Positions 42,589 to 50,579 of a stretch of DNA of 64,000 bases are shown piece after piece. The stretch lies in the NCBI RefSeq assembly GCF_001421415.1, contig NZ_LMKH01000023.1, forward strand, positions 124,001-188,000, written 5' to 3'. This stretch comes from Sphingomonas sp. Leaf208 (GTDB lineage Bacteria > Pseudomonadota > Alphaproteobacteria > Sphingomonadales > Sphingomonadaceae). The notes under the pieces are model-generated. The model did not search any database and was not told the origin of the DNA. It saw nothing but the letters and a program-made list of their open reading frames with translations. A program made the position numbers and the translations under genes. How positions within the stretch are numbered: the stretch's first letter is position 1; each line of letters begins with the position of its first letter.

Positions 42589-43632
42589 TTAGCACCCGAT
42601 CGCGGAACCGTCCCGCGAAATGACCCGCTGTTGCGTCGCGCGGGTCGAGTCGCGCGGCTGCGCATCGCGGGCCGGCGCCTTTTCGATGTCGTGCAGCACC
42701 TGCGTCGGCGATCCCAACACTGCGTTCCGCGCCCGCAGGCTCGCCTTCAGGAACGGCTTGGTCAGCGCCATGAACCGCCGCGGGGTCATTCCCAGGAACG
42801 TCGCCGAATCGCGCAGGAAATGCGACGCATCGAAATAGGAGCGGTCGATCGTCGTATAATCCGCCTCGCCGCCGGCCATCATCAGCCGGACGAACGACCG
42901 CAGGAACCGTGCGCGCAAGAGGAGCATCTTGGGCGGAAACCCGAAATGGCGCACGGACAATCGCCGCAGCGCGTGCGTCGGAATGTCGAGTTGTGCGGCG
43001 GCGGACGCGATGTCGGTAGGGCCGTCGGTCGCGAGTATCTCCATCAACTGCCGGATCTGCGGCGCATCGGCATGCGGCGGCCCCAGCCGCGCGAGCAACA
43101 TCGCATCGAGGATCGGCGCGACGGCCGCATCGTCCGGCGCGCCCTGCAAGGCCGCTACCAGATCGCGCGTGAAGGCCTTCCCGAGCACGTCTTCCAGCGG
43201 CACGATGCGGTTGCGGAAGTCGCCGGCCGATCGCCGGAACAATCGTGCCCATCCCAGCGCGCTGATCCCGAAGCCGATCATCACGCCGCCATGCGTCACC
43301 GCCTTCAACGCCTGGTTGGTCGGCCCGAACAGGCTCGCCACGGGCAGCGGATCATAGGTCCGCCGACCGATCGAGACCGCGATCGGCCCGGCATCGATCG
43401 CGATCCGCACGTTGGCCGTCGCCGGCAGAAACCAGTCGACCTGCCCCGCTTCGCTACCCGTGTCGGTTCGATAGACGTGATAGCCGGTGATATAGTCGGC
43501 GAGCGCGGCGGCGGGCCGGTCATACCGGATTGCCATGCCCGACGGCATCGCGAACACCTCGTCATCGACACCCGTCGTATTCGTGCCGCCCGCAATCCTG
43601 TCCGTCTTCAAGCGCCCGCCCCTAAAAGCCAT
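42589..43632 (-). CDS. AraC family transcriptional regulator
   Basis: This 347-residue regulator has an N-terminal ligand or sensing region and a C-terminal HTH_18-type domain. In the latter, DIASAAAQLDIPTHALRRLSVRHFG is the first helix-turn-helix and IDRSYFDASHFLRDSATFLGMTPRRF is the second with the AraC signature. The extension after it (about 45 residues) is unusual in length. The chosen start (43632) has AAGGACG upstream. It lies upstream of pcm with a 271-bp gap; its target genes are not evident. Confidence 0.85.
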   Translation of the reverse strand: MAFRGGRLKTDRIAGGTNTTGVDDEVFAMPSGMAIRYDRPAAALADYITGYHVYRTDTGSEAGQVDWFLPATANVRIAIDAGPIAVSIGRRTYDPLPVASLFGPTNQALKAVTHGGVMIGFGISALGWARLFRRSAGDFRNRIVPLEDVLGKAFTRDLVAALQGAPDDAAVAPILDAMLLARLGPPHADAPQIRQLMEILATDGPTDIASAAAQLDIPTHALRRLSVRHFGFPPKMLLLRARFLRSFVRLMMAGGEADYTTIDRSYFDASHFLRDSATFLGMTPRRFMALTKPFLKASLRARNAVLGSPTQVLHDIEKAPARDAQPRDSTRATQQRVISRDGSAIGC

Positions 43633-43842
43633 TAACGTCCTTGCACTTAACCCTAAGCAAAGACGCTGACGTGTGCGAGTCACGATACGAGGCCAGGGAC
43701 GAGGCAGGGGGCGGTAGCGCGCGACGCTCACCGCCTGCGGCGACGTGCGAGTCGAGGAAACCAGATTATTCCGTTGTCGACGGCAACTGCAGGTTGACCG
43801 CAGCGGAAAAACGAAGCATTTGCGCCGCCTTCACGCAATCGG

Positions 43843-43916
43843 GGCCCGATGGCGGAGTGGTGACGTAGAGGACTGCAAATCCTCGCACCCGGGTTCGATT
43901 CCCGGTCGGGCCTCCA
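43843..43916 (+). tRNA. tRNA-Cys (anticodon GCA)
   Basis: The 74-nt gene folds as a cloverleaf. The acceptor is GGCCCGA/TCGGGCC. The anticodon stem GAGGA/TCCTC encloses CTGCAAA, with GCA at 43875-43877. The T arm is CCGGG-TTCGATT-CCCGG. The CCA end is encoded (TCCA). A GC-rich imperfect hairpin follows at about 43969-43993. Confidence 0.97.
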
Positions 43917-44212
43917 GTGAATGCCGGTTTTGATCTCGGGCTGCCGAAGATTTCATAACGAGAAATGCCGGCCCCCACCCTGGTGGCGGGGGCGATCGTC
44001 CAGACAGCGACGTCACGCCCCTTGTCGTTTTGGAACACCCGGACTCCGGCACCCAGGACCGGCGCCCCCTGCGGAGCATGTCCGCAGCGACGTCTCGATC
44101 TGGATGAACCGCAAAGTTTGTCCTGTTGTTCGTGCCGCAGCCTGAGCGACTTTCAGACATTATGGCTGAGCCCAAAAGCTTGGCCGCGCGTTGAACTGGC
44201 AAGGAGATGACC

Positions 44213-44326
44213 ATGATCGACGATCCAAAAACCGACGACTCAACCCCCGCTGACGAGGCAGAGGAGATGGAAAAGGTACAGGAGGACGCCGCCAAAGAGC
44301 GTGAGGAAAACGGCGGCTACCAATAG
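44213..44326 (+). CDS. Small acidic protein, 37 residues
   Basis: A short frame reads MIDDPKTDDSTPADEAEEME and then KVQEDAAKEREENGGYQ. It has an excellent ribosome-binding site (AAGGAG, 6 bp before the ATG); an ATG two codons earlier is too close to it. The protein is highly charged, probably helical and soluble. No family is recognised. It stands alone between the tRNA-Cys and a stress-type gene. Confidence 0.68.
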   Translation: MIDDPKTDDSTPADEAEEMEKVQEDAAKEREENGGYQ

Positions 44327-44442
44327 GCTTCGACACACTGCCGGCAATCGCGTTACCCCGTTGGGCGGCGATTGCCGTTGCCCTATCCGTGCGACTCACA
44401 GACGCGATCCTAGTCGACCACCTTTCCCGCACCATTCGAAGT

Positions 44443-44477
44443 TAACGTTCCGCTAACTCTCAACTTCCGGAACGTTA
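44443..44477. promoter_or_regulatory. 10-bp perfect inverted repeat upstream of the glycine-zipper gene
   Basis: TAACGTTCCG (44443-44452) and CGGAACGTTA (44468-44477) are exact complements separated by 15 bp. They end 53 bp upstream of the ATG at 44531. The GGAAC inside the right arm resembles the -35 of alphaproteobacterial EcfG promoters, but the matching CGTT is not found at the usual spacing. An operator is as likely. Confidence 0.4.
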
Positions 44478-44530
44478 GGCCTTCGATGCGGCTTCTACGC
44501 TCATCTACAACCTGTCCCCGACTGGAACTG

Positions 44531-45052
44531 ATGATGAGCACGAACCTGGTATCCGCGGTTTTCGATAATTATGCAGACGCCGAGCGCGCCGTGTCCGAGC
44601 TTCGCGCGGCCGGTATCAACGACAGCGCCATCTCCATCGTTGCCCAGCATGACGGCAAGAACACCACCACGGACGGTAACGGCGACACGCAGGAGTTCGT
44701 CGGCAAGGTCGCGGCCGGCGCCGGGATCGGCACGCTGCTCGGCATCGCAGCCCTCGCCATTCCGGGAGTCGGCCCCCTCGTTGCCGCCGGCGCGATTGCG
44801 TCCGCGGCCATCCCAGGCGCTGCGATCACGGGCGCGGCGCTCGGTGGCGCCGTTGGCGGGCTGGAGAAGGTTATGACCGATCACGGTGTCAGCCGCGTTG
44901 ATGCCAGCTACTATGAAGGCCGCATCAATGAAGGCGGCGTGTTCGTTTCCGTCGATACCAGCGCTGCCGGGATCAATGCCGAAGATGCCGCCGACGTCCT
45001 CTATCGCTCGGGTGGGCACACATCCACGCGGACGAAGGTTTCGATGGCATAA
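44531..45052 (+). CDS. General-stress-type protein with glycine-rich hydrophobic core
   Basis: This 173-residue protein begins with a ferredoxin-like half, STNLVSAVFDNYADAERAVSEL, ending ISIVAQHDG, as in general stress proteins of the GsiB/Ykt-like 'heat induced stress protein YflT' group. It continues with a long Gly/Ala hydrophobic segment (about 60-120) that looks like glycine-zipper membrane helices. The C-terminus repeats a short alpha/beta part (SYYEGRINEGGVFVSVDT). The function is unknown. A strong terminator follows the stop. The upstream inverted repeat suggests dedicated regulation. Confidence 0.8.
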   Translation: MMSTNLVSAVFDNYADAERAVSELRAAGINDSAISIVAQHDGKNTTTDGNGDTQEFVGKVAAGAGIGTLLGIAALAIPGVGPLVAAGAIASAAIPGAAITGAALGGAVGGLEKVMTDHGVSRVDASYYEGRINEGGVFVSVDTSAAGINAEDAADVLYRSGGHTSTRTKVSMA

Positions 45053-45080
45053 TCGCCGACGTCTCCACACCGATCTAGCC

Positions 45081-45112
45081 GAAGGGGCGTTCCGATAACG
45101 GAATGCCCCTTC
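45081..45112 (+). terminator. Intrinsic terminator after the stress-type gene
   Basis: GAAGGGGCGTTCCG, loop ATAA, CGGAATGCCCCTTC: a 14-bp stem with one G-T pair, followed by TGTTCTCGCTT. Confidence 0.85.
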
Positions 45113-45257
45113 TGTTCTCGCTTGATAGATCGGTCATCCTACCCTGCCCCAGACGCATTTTTTGCGCCCTCGGGCCAACTCCTGACGTATCAACAATCCC
45201 CATCCGATACTGCCGCCGATATGGTCTCACCGAGCCCCGCGTGACGACCAGTACCGT

Positions 45258-45494
45258 CTAAACCGCCATCCAGTCACTCTCGGCATCGTCGATCGCGGCG
45301 AAGGCGTCACCGTCGGCCTGCTGCTTGCGCAAATGTGCGCGCACCGCCTCCGGATCGCCGTTCTTCGGAAAAGTCCGATCCGCACGCGCAGCGTCGGCGA
45401 TACCGTCGACCCAATCGCCCCGCTCGCGCTGCGTCAGCAGCCACTTGCCAAACGCGGGCTTAGGCTCCTGCTGGTCGTTGTCGTACTCGGCCAT
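45258..45494 (-). CDS. YozE SAM-like fold protein
   Basis: This 78-residue protein matches the YozE_SAM_like pattern: FGKWLLTQRERGDWVDGIAD, then AARADRTFPKNGDPEAVRAHL. The family is a small helical bundle of unknown function. The start MAEYDNDQQEP is chosen; nine further codons upstream lack support. The mirrored sequences GGAAC and GTTCC (45509-45538) lie just upstream and may be an operator. Confidence 0.8.
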   Translation of the reverse strand: MAEYDNDQQEPKPAFGKWLLTQRERGDWVDGIADAARADRTFPKNGDPEAVRAHLRKQQADGDAFAAIDDAESDWMAV

Positions 45495-45691
45495 GATCGT
45501 GTCCTCGAATCGTTGGAACACTCATCGCATCGGATTTATGTTCCTGCAATGTTCTTGCGAAACAAACTGGATCGGATTTAACTAAATACAGGCCACGACC
45601 GGCAACCCGATAAGCCCAAACGAAAGCTGCGGTCGCAGATGCGGTCCCCCCGCACAGGCAACCGACATCTCCAAACCCTCAAAATGTGCGC

Positions 45692-45919
45692 CTAGTTCAC
45701 ACCCTGTTTGCGCGCGCCGACAATCATGCCCTTTGCGATCTTGCGAACGGCTTCGTCGTCCTTGGTACCATCAGTCGCCGGATCGCCGAGGTGGTCGAGG
45801 CTCTGTTCCATGAAGTCGAGTAGCCCGGCGTGCCGCGCTTCGACATATTCCATAAGCTTGAACAGCAGATGCTCCGTGGCGATCTCGCGCTGGCGGGTCT
45901 GTGTCGCGTCGTCGGACAT
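45692..45919 (-). CDS. Small protein of unknown function, 75 residues
   Basis: This soluble, helix-rich, acidic protein (MSDDATQTRQREIATEHLLF ... KIAKGMIVGARKQGVN) has no recognised family. The ATG overlaps the stop of the upstream 63-residue gene as TGATG, and GGAGGCGTTGTG gives a good ribosome-binding site. A GTG one codon earlier is an alternative. The two genes form a coupled pair. Confidence 0.7.
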   Translation of the reverse strand: MSDDATQTRQREIATEHLLFKLMEYVEARHAGLLDFMEQSLDHLGDPATDGTKDDEAVRKIAKGMIVGARKQGVN

Positions 45920-46110
45920 CACAACGCCTCCGTTGTCGTTGGCGCGCCTAGTTTCTGCGCGACTCGCGCTACGTCTTCGTCTTTCGGCTCCTCCGGCAGC
46001 TCTTCGCCCGGCAAGAGTGCGTCATCGGGAATGCCCGGAGCCGTGCCGGCAATCGGTTCGTCGATGGCGCGCTCGTTCGCACCGTCCGTGATCTTCTCTC
46101 TCGCTACCAT
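45919..46110 (-). CDS. Small acidic protein of unknown function, 63 residues
   Basis: The protein starts MVAREKITDGANERAIDEPI and is rich in Glu, Asp, Pro and Ala, so it is probably disordered. GGAGGAGACTGAC just upstream is a strong ribosome-binding site and decides this start over one 12 codons earlier. No family is recognised. It is the first gene of a two-gene coupled unit with the 75-residue protein. Confidence 0.7.
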   Translation of the reverse strand: MVAREKITDGANERAIDEPIAGTAPGIPDDALLPGEELPEEPKDEDVARVAQKLGAPTTTEAL

Positions 46111-46242
46111 GTCAGTCTCCTCCGTTGCGTTCCAACGCACAACCAACGGTACGGAGCCACGTCATTACCGTAGATAACACAGACCGAGAAATCGATCGCT
46201 TGGCGCGGCGAATGCAACGCTAAACCGTCGGCATCGAGCACT

Positions 46243-46647
46243 TCAGGCGGCGTGCTTCTTGGCGAACTCCGCAAAATACGCGTGCATGGTGGGATCGGCG
46301 ATCGGCGCGATCAGCCTAGCCACGTCGTCTGCAACCGCACCGTCACCGCGCAAGGGTCTGCCAGGCTGATGGCCCATTGCCCAGTCGGGAAAGCTGCGCT
46401 CGGTGATCGGGCGGTTGTCGAGTGTGACGGCGGCGAAGTGGCGTCCGTCGGCCTTGATGCGGTCGTATGTCTGCACAACAGCATCCGCCGGTCCTTCGAG
46501 CGCCTGCAGGAACCGACGTCCGCCAACAACCAACAAGCCTGTCACGCCGACAGCCGCATTGTTACGCCGCGACGCGCGCAGCACACCCTCGAGCTCGGCC
46601 TTCGACAGCTCGGAGCGGGCGGTACTGATGTAGATGAGACGTATCAA
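46243..46647 (-). CDS. BLUF domain blue-light sensor
   Basis: This 134-residue single-domain photoreceptor binds FAD. All key BLUF residues are present at the expected spacing (AppA numbering in brackets): Tyr6 (21) in RLIYISTA, Asn30 (45), Gln48 (63) in RFLQALEG, Trp89 (104) and Met91 (106) in PDWAMGH. There is no output domain, so it must act through a partner protein. The start codon is TTG, with a perfect AAGGAG 6 bp upstream. It is divergent from the next gene; no partner is obvious nearby. Confidence 0.92.
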   Translation of the reverse strand: MIRLIYISTARSELSKAELEGVLRASRRNNAAVGVTGLLVVGGRRFLQALEGPADAVVQTYDRIKADGRHFAAVTLDNRPITERSFPDWAMGHQPGRPLRGDGAVADDVARLIAPIADPTMHAYFAEFAKKHAA

Positions 46648-46923
46648 CGCGAACTCCTTCGAGTCCGACGTAACCGCCGAATCTAAACGTCAAATTAAAC
46701 AGGAATTGCAGCCGTGTGATCGGGACAGATCGGCGTATATGCCAGTGGAAACACCGTCCCCCCGCACCATCATCTGACCCGCCGGGCCTGGTCGCTGCCG
46801 GTAAGAACCGAGAACCGACCACGCCGCGAATGGATGTTTCTCGGTATCACGCCAGGCTCGAGACGATACGCGTCGCATGGCCTCATCCTTGCTTTTGATG
46901 CCGATCTCGGCTGTTGCCCGGCG

Positions 46924-47247
46924 ATGAATATTCCTGCGCTGTATCATTCGCTTATTCTCTGGATCGGAGACGGCACCGGCCTGCCTGACGCGATCCTCCA
47001 TATCCATGCCGGGCTCATCATCCTCATGCTGGTGCGGCTCATCAGCGGCCGGTCGTTGGGGACGCTCATCCCCTTGCTGGTCGTCGTCTTGGCTGAACTA
47101 GGCAACGAGACGCTCGACTACCTCAACTACGGCATGCGCTGGGCGGACACGCTTTCGGATATCGGCAACACGATATTCTGGCCCTTGGTCACCAGCTTGG
47201 GCGTGAGATTGCGTCCCATGGTGCGACGAGATCAGACCGTGCAGTAA
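46924..47247 (+). CDS. Small membrane protein, possibly VanZ-like
   Basis: This protein of about 107 residues has three or four hydrophobic segments (about 8-16, 26-44, 46-62 and 84-96) separated by ELGNETLDYLNYGMRWADTLSDIGNT. The pattern of conserved acidic and Asn residues in that loop resembles VanZ-like membrane proteins, but the match is weak. The ribosome-binding site is poor and an ATG at 46834 is possible. Function unknown. Confidence 0.6.
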   Translation: MNIPALYHSLILWIGDGTGLPDAILHIHAGLIILMLVRLISGRSLGTLIPLLVVVLAELGNETLDYLNYGMRWADTLSDIGNTIFWPLVTSLGVRLRPMVRRDQTVQ

Positions 47248-47624
47248 GAACGCGGGCGTCAAATCCGCCGGTGCATGGCGGTGGTTGGACCAAAGTAGAT
47301 GCATGGAGCCGGATCGTTCGAGCTCGGTGTTCCGTCATCGACGGAAACGGCTCGCTCGAGAAAAGGGAATAACACGCGCGAGCCGCAGTCCGGATGGCCG
47401 GATACGGTCTTGGGACGTAGCCGGCTCGGATTTCATGCGCCTGCAAACGTCCGGGATCAAGCGCTTTTTTGAACTCGGAGTATGCCGACCCGCCTTGGTG
47501 ACGAGCCAAAGATTAGGACGAGCCGACATACCCGCGCATCAACCAACGGACGGGCATGTCGGGCGCATTGTTCGAGACATCTGAACGCGTTGCGGCGGAG
47601 CCCCTTATCGAAGGCGCGACACAA
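47248..47624. other. Intergenic stretch without a confident gene
   Basis: Short frames exist on both strands (up to 106 codons), but none has a good ribosome-binding site, a family pattern or the GC bias of its neighbours. No palindromic element is present, unlike most other gaps in the window. Confidence 0.5.
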
Positions 47625-48065
47625 TCAGATCAGCGCATCCAAGAGACCGATCAGCGGGCGATCGGCGGGCGGCATCGGCAGGGAGTGCATCTCGTTCGGC
47701 CTCACCCAGCGCAGCGCGGTCGCTTCGAGCGCACGCGGCACGCCGGTCCATTTGCGCGTGATGTAGAGCAACAACAGCAAATGGCGATCGCCGAGCGGCG
47801 CGCTGGCGAACGTCGCGGGCGCGAGGCAGGCGTGCGGCACGATGATCGCCAACTCCTCCTCGAGTTCGCGGATCAGGGCCGCCTCGGGAGTTTCGCCAGG
47901 CTCGATCTTGCCGCCAGGGAACTCCCAGAGGCCGGCAAGCGACTTGCCTTCCGGACGTTGCTGCAAAAGCACGCGGCCTTCGAGATCGACCAATGCGGCC
48001 GCTACGACGGGCAGCAGCAACGACGCAGCGGGCATCGGTCCCGATACGGACGGATCGTTGGTCAT
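47625..48065 (-). CDS. mutT: MutT/Nudix 8-oxo-dGTP diphosphatase
   Basis: This 146-residue sanitising hydrolase has the Nudix box GGKIEPGE-x7-RELEEEL (about residues 51-72) and the MutT-type start LPVVAAALVDLEGRVLLQQRP. WEFPGGK is the substrate-loop motif of MutT. It removes oxidised dGTP from the nucleotide pool. AAGGA abuts the ATG at 48065; Met11 (48035, with GGGA upstream) is an equally good start. It is divergent from the Flp pilin gene across only 31 bp. Confidence 0.92.
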   Translation of the reverse strand: MTNDPSVSGPMPAASLLLPVVAAALVDLEGRVLLQQRPEGKSLAGLWEFPGGKIEPGETPEAALIRELEEELAIIVPHACLAPATFASAPLGDRHLLLLLYITRKWTGVPRALEATALRWVRPNEMHSLPMPPADRPLIGLLDALI

Positions 48066-48096
48066 TCCTTAATTTCCCCGCGACTAGACCGCATTC

Positions 48097-48300
48097 ATGA
48101 GCCCTATATCCGTCGCGACGCATGCCGTCATCCGAACGATCGCGCGCGTGCTGCGCGAAAGACGGGGGGCGACCGCGATCGAATACGGGCTCATCATCGC
48201 GCTGGTCGTGATCGCGATGATCGCCGGCCTCACCGCGCTCGCCGATACGACGACGGGCATGTGGGGCAACGTCAACTCGAAGGTCGCCAACGCGCGCTGA
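48097..48300 (+). CDS. Flp family type IVb pilin, copy 1
   Basis: This 67-residue pilin precursor has a basic leader of about 23 residues and the prepilin processing site RRG|ATAIEYGLI (Glu at +5). The hydrophobic helix IALVVIAMIAGLTALAD follows. Flp pilins build Tad pili for surface attachment, but no tad assembly genes lie in the window. It has no clear ribosome-binding site. A second pilin gene follows at 48427. Confidence 0.9.
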   Translation: MSPISVATHAVIRTIARVLRERRGATAIEYGLIIALVVIAMIAGLTALADTTTGMWGNVNSKVANAR

Positions 48301-48426
48301 TCCGAAAAAGAAACGGCGCCCACCTTAAACCTTTCTCAACCAACCACTTGTATCCCTCAAATCGCTGATCCGGTCCGTCCGGTGCAGCCGGGTGACACAG
48401 ACGCAATCGAAACGATGGAGACCGGA

Positions 48427-48600
48427 ATGAAGACGATCCGCAAGTTTTTCAAGAATTCCAAGGGTGCGACCGCAATCGAATACGGCCTGATCGCCGCGCT
48501 GATCGCCGTTGCCGCGATCGCTGCGATGCAGGGCCTGGGCACCAGCCTGACCAAGACGTTCAACAACGTCTCGACCAAGCTGAACACCTCGACCACGTAA
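48427..48600 (+). CDS. Flp family type IVb pilin, copy 2
   Basis: This 57-residue pilin precursor is MKTIRKFFKNSKG|ATAIEYG, with a hydrophobic helix LIAALIAVAAIAAM and a Thr/Asn-rich C-terminus. The leader is 13 residues, the usual Flp length. GGAG precedes the ATG (an ATG four codons earlier is an alternative). It is probably the better expressed of the two tandem pilin genes. Two hairpins follow. Confidence 0.93.
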   Translation: MKTIRKFFKNSKGATAIEYGLIAALIAVAAIAAMQGLGTSLTKTFNNVSTKLNTSTT

Positions 48601-48657
48601 TCATCGCGCTGGAGAGTGGCGCAATCGCGACCGCTCTCCAGCACGACTTGCGAGTTC

Positions 48658-48691
48658 AAAGGGCGGCGGAACCTCGGTTCCGCCGCCCTTT
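48658..48691. terminator. Bidirectional terminator between flp and accA
   Basis: AAAGGGCGGCGGAAC and GTTCCGCCGCCCTTT form a perfect 15-bp stem with loop CTCG. It serves convergent genes. A second hairpin (GCTGGAGAG/CTCTCCAGC) lies just before it at about 48608-48642. Confidence 0.85.
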
Positions 48692-48700
48692 CTGCGTGGC

Positions 48701-49648
48701 TCAGAGACGACCCATCTTGAGGAACTTGGCCTGGCGGTCCTTGCGAAGTTCGCTCGCCGTGAGCGGGGCAAGGTCCCTGAGCGCAGACGACAGCGCATCA
48801 GCAAGCGACTCGATCGCGGCTGCGCGGTCGCGGTGCGCGCCGCCCAGCGGCTCGGGGACGATATCGTCGATCACGCCGAACGACTTCAGGTCCTGCGCAG
48901 TGATCCGCATCGCTTCGGCCGCTTCCGGTGCCTTGTCCGCGGTGCGCCACAGGATCGACGCGCAGCCTTCGGGGCTGATGACCGAATAGATCGCGTGTTC
49001 GAACATCAGCACGCGGTTGCCCGCGGCGAGCGCGACCGCGCCGCCCGAGCCGCCTTCGCCGACGATAGCCGAGACGATCGGAACGCCGGCGTTGAGGCAG
49101 GCTTCGGTCGAGCGGGCGATCGCCTCGGCCTGGCCACGCTCTTCGGCCTGGATGCCGGGGAACGCGCCGGAAGTGTCGACCAACGTGATGATCGGCAGGC
49201 CGAATCGGTTGGCGAGTTCGACCAGGCGAATCGCTTTGCGATAGCCCTCGGGCTTGCCCATGCCGAAATTGTGGCGGAGGCGGCTGGCGGTGTCGTCGCC
49301 CTTTTCATGGCCGAGCACCATGATTTTCCGCCCGCGGAACGTCGCGAAGCCACCGATGATCGCCTGGTCGTCGCCGAAGGCGCGGTCGCCAGCGAGCGGG
49401 ACGAATTCGTCGAACAATGCGGCGACGTAATCCTTGAAGTGCGGACGCTCGGGATGGCGGGCAACCTGTGTCTTCTGCCACGGGGTCAGGCGCGCGAACG
49501 TGTCCTTCAGCAGCTTGTCGGACTTCGCCTGCAAGCGGGCGATGTCGGTGGCGAGGTCGACGCTGCCTTCGGCGGCGGTGTCGCGGAGTTCGTCGATCCG
49601 GCCCTGGAGTTCGGCGATCGGTTTCTCGAAGTCGAGGAAGCTTGGCAT
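48701..49648 (-). CDS. accA: Acetyl-CoA carboxylase carboxyltransferase subunit alpha
   Basis: AccA transfers CO2 from biotin to acetyl-CoA with AccD, making malonyl-CoA for FabD. The 315-residue protein has the N-terminal helix ELQGRIDELRD, then HPERPHFKDYV, FGDDQAIIGGFATFRG, GYRKAIRLVELANRFGLPI and GEGGSGGAVALAAGN with the SPEGCASILWR block. All are diagnostic. It lies downstream of xerD on the same strand with a 31-bp gap, as in many alphaproteobacteria. Confidence 0.98.
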   Translation of the reverse strand: MPSFLDFEKPIAELQGRIDELRDTAAEGSVDLATDIARLQAKSDKLLKDTFARLTPWQKTQVARHPERPHFKDYVAALFDEFVPLAGDRAFGDDQAIIGGFATFRGRKIMVLGHEKGDDTASRLRHNFGMGKPEGYRKAIRLVELANRFGLPIITLVDTSGAFPGIQAEERGQAEAIARSTEACLNAGVPIVSAIVGEGGSGGAVALAAGNRVLMFEHAIYSVISPEGCASILWRTADKAPEAAEAMRITAQDLKSFGVIDDIVPEPLGGAHRDRAAAIESLADALSSALRDLAPLTASELRKDRQAKFLKMGRL

Positions 49649-49679
49649 CAGCGGCGGTTACGGCGCGGGATCGCTCGCG

Positions 49680-50579
49680 TCAACGCGGGGGCAAGTCCGC
49701 CAGCGGGTGGCGGGTGTTGACGAGCTCGACGAGGCGGCTCGAATCGACGTGCGTGTAGATTTCCGTGGTGGCGATGTCGGCATGGCCGAGCATCGATTGC
49801 AGCGCGCGCAGATCCGCACCGCCGGCGAGCAGATGCGTGGCGAAGGCGTGGCGCAGGACGTGCGGACTGACGCGGTCGGGGGGGATGCCTGCCTCGACGG
49901 CGATCGCCTTCACGAGCTGATACAGGCGGATGCGCGACAGATGGCCCTTGCCCGAGGGGAACAGCCAGAGTCGGTCGGTCGCGACGTGGGTGCGCCAGAT
50001 GGCGACGGCGGCGCGCGCTCGGTCGGAGATAGGGATGAGCCGCTCGCGCCCGCCCTTCCCGCGCAGAATCAGGAACGGGCGATCGGGGTGGACCGCGTTA
50101 CGCGGCAGGCTGACGAGTTCGGTCGCGCGCAGGCCGGAGCCGTAGAGAAGCTCGAACAAGGCGGAGAGGCGCAAGTCGTTGGGGTCGAGCGGATCGCGGG
50201 CGGCGCGTTCGGCAATCGCGGTGAACAGGCGATCGACGTCGGCATGGCTGAGGATCTTTGGCAAGGTGCGCGCTGTGCCCGGCCGCGGGAGCGCCTTGCC
50301 GGGATCGTCGGCACGGTGGCCCTCGTCGGCAAGGAACGCGAAGAAGCGGCGGAGCGAGGCGGACTTTCGGCCGACGGTGGAGCGGGACAAGGCCGACCAT
50401 CCGCTCGCGAGCCTGGCCAGCGCCTCCGCATCCGCTTCTGACAAGCCGCCTTCCAGCGCTTGCGAGGTGAGCGTCAGGTCGCTGCGATACGCCGCCACCG
50501 TGTTCGCCGCGGCACCGACCTCCGCGGTCATCATTTCGAGGAACCGGTCGATCAGCGCGCGATCGCTACCGTGGCTCAC
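49680..50579 (-). CDS. xerD: Site-specific tyrosine recombinase XerD
   Basis: XerD resolves chromosome dimers at dif with XerC. The 299-residue protein has an N-terminal core-binding (SAM-like) domain and the full catalytic set: Arg151 (YGSGLRATEL), Lys175, His240 and Arg243 (HVLRHAF), His266 (LGHADI) and Tyr275 (TEIYTHV). The start is a GTG that overlaps the stop of the upstream gene (GTGA); the longer open frame lies inside that gene. It could in principle be XerC, but placement by accA favours XerD. Confidence 0.92.
   Translation of the reverse strand: MSHGSDRALIDRFLEMMTAEVGAAANTVAAYRSDLTLTSQALEGGLSEADAEALARLASGWSALSRSTVGRKSASLRRFFAFLADEGHRADDPGKALPRPGTARTLPKILSHADVDRLFTAIAERAARDPLDPNDLRLSALFELLYGSGLRATELVSLPRNAVHPDRPFLILRGKGGRERLIPISDRARAAVAIWRTHVATDRLWLFPSGKGHLSRIRLYQLVKAIAVEAGIPPDRVSPHVLRHAFATHLLAGGADLRALQSMLGHADIATTEIYTHVDSSRLVELVNTRHPLADLPPR

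Noticed and set aside
47285..47584. A 99-codon frame in the gap before mutT
   Set aside because: No ribosome-binding site, Arg-rich composition and an overlapping frame on the other strand; not supported.
43843..48700. A genomic island integrated at tRNA-Cys
   Set aside because: The region is variable-looking, but no integrase is present and I found no second copy of the tRNA 3' end to serve as an attachment site.
49680..50579. The tyrosine recombinase as a phage or island integrase
   Set aside because: Sequence, length and position between accA and a coupled core gene fit housekeeping XerD; no attachment sites or phage genes are nearby.
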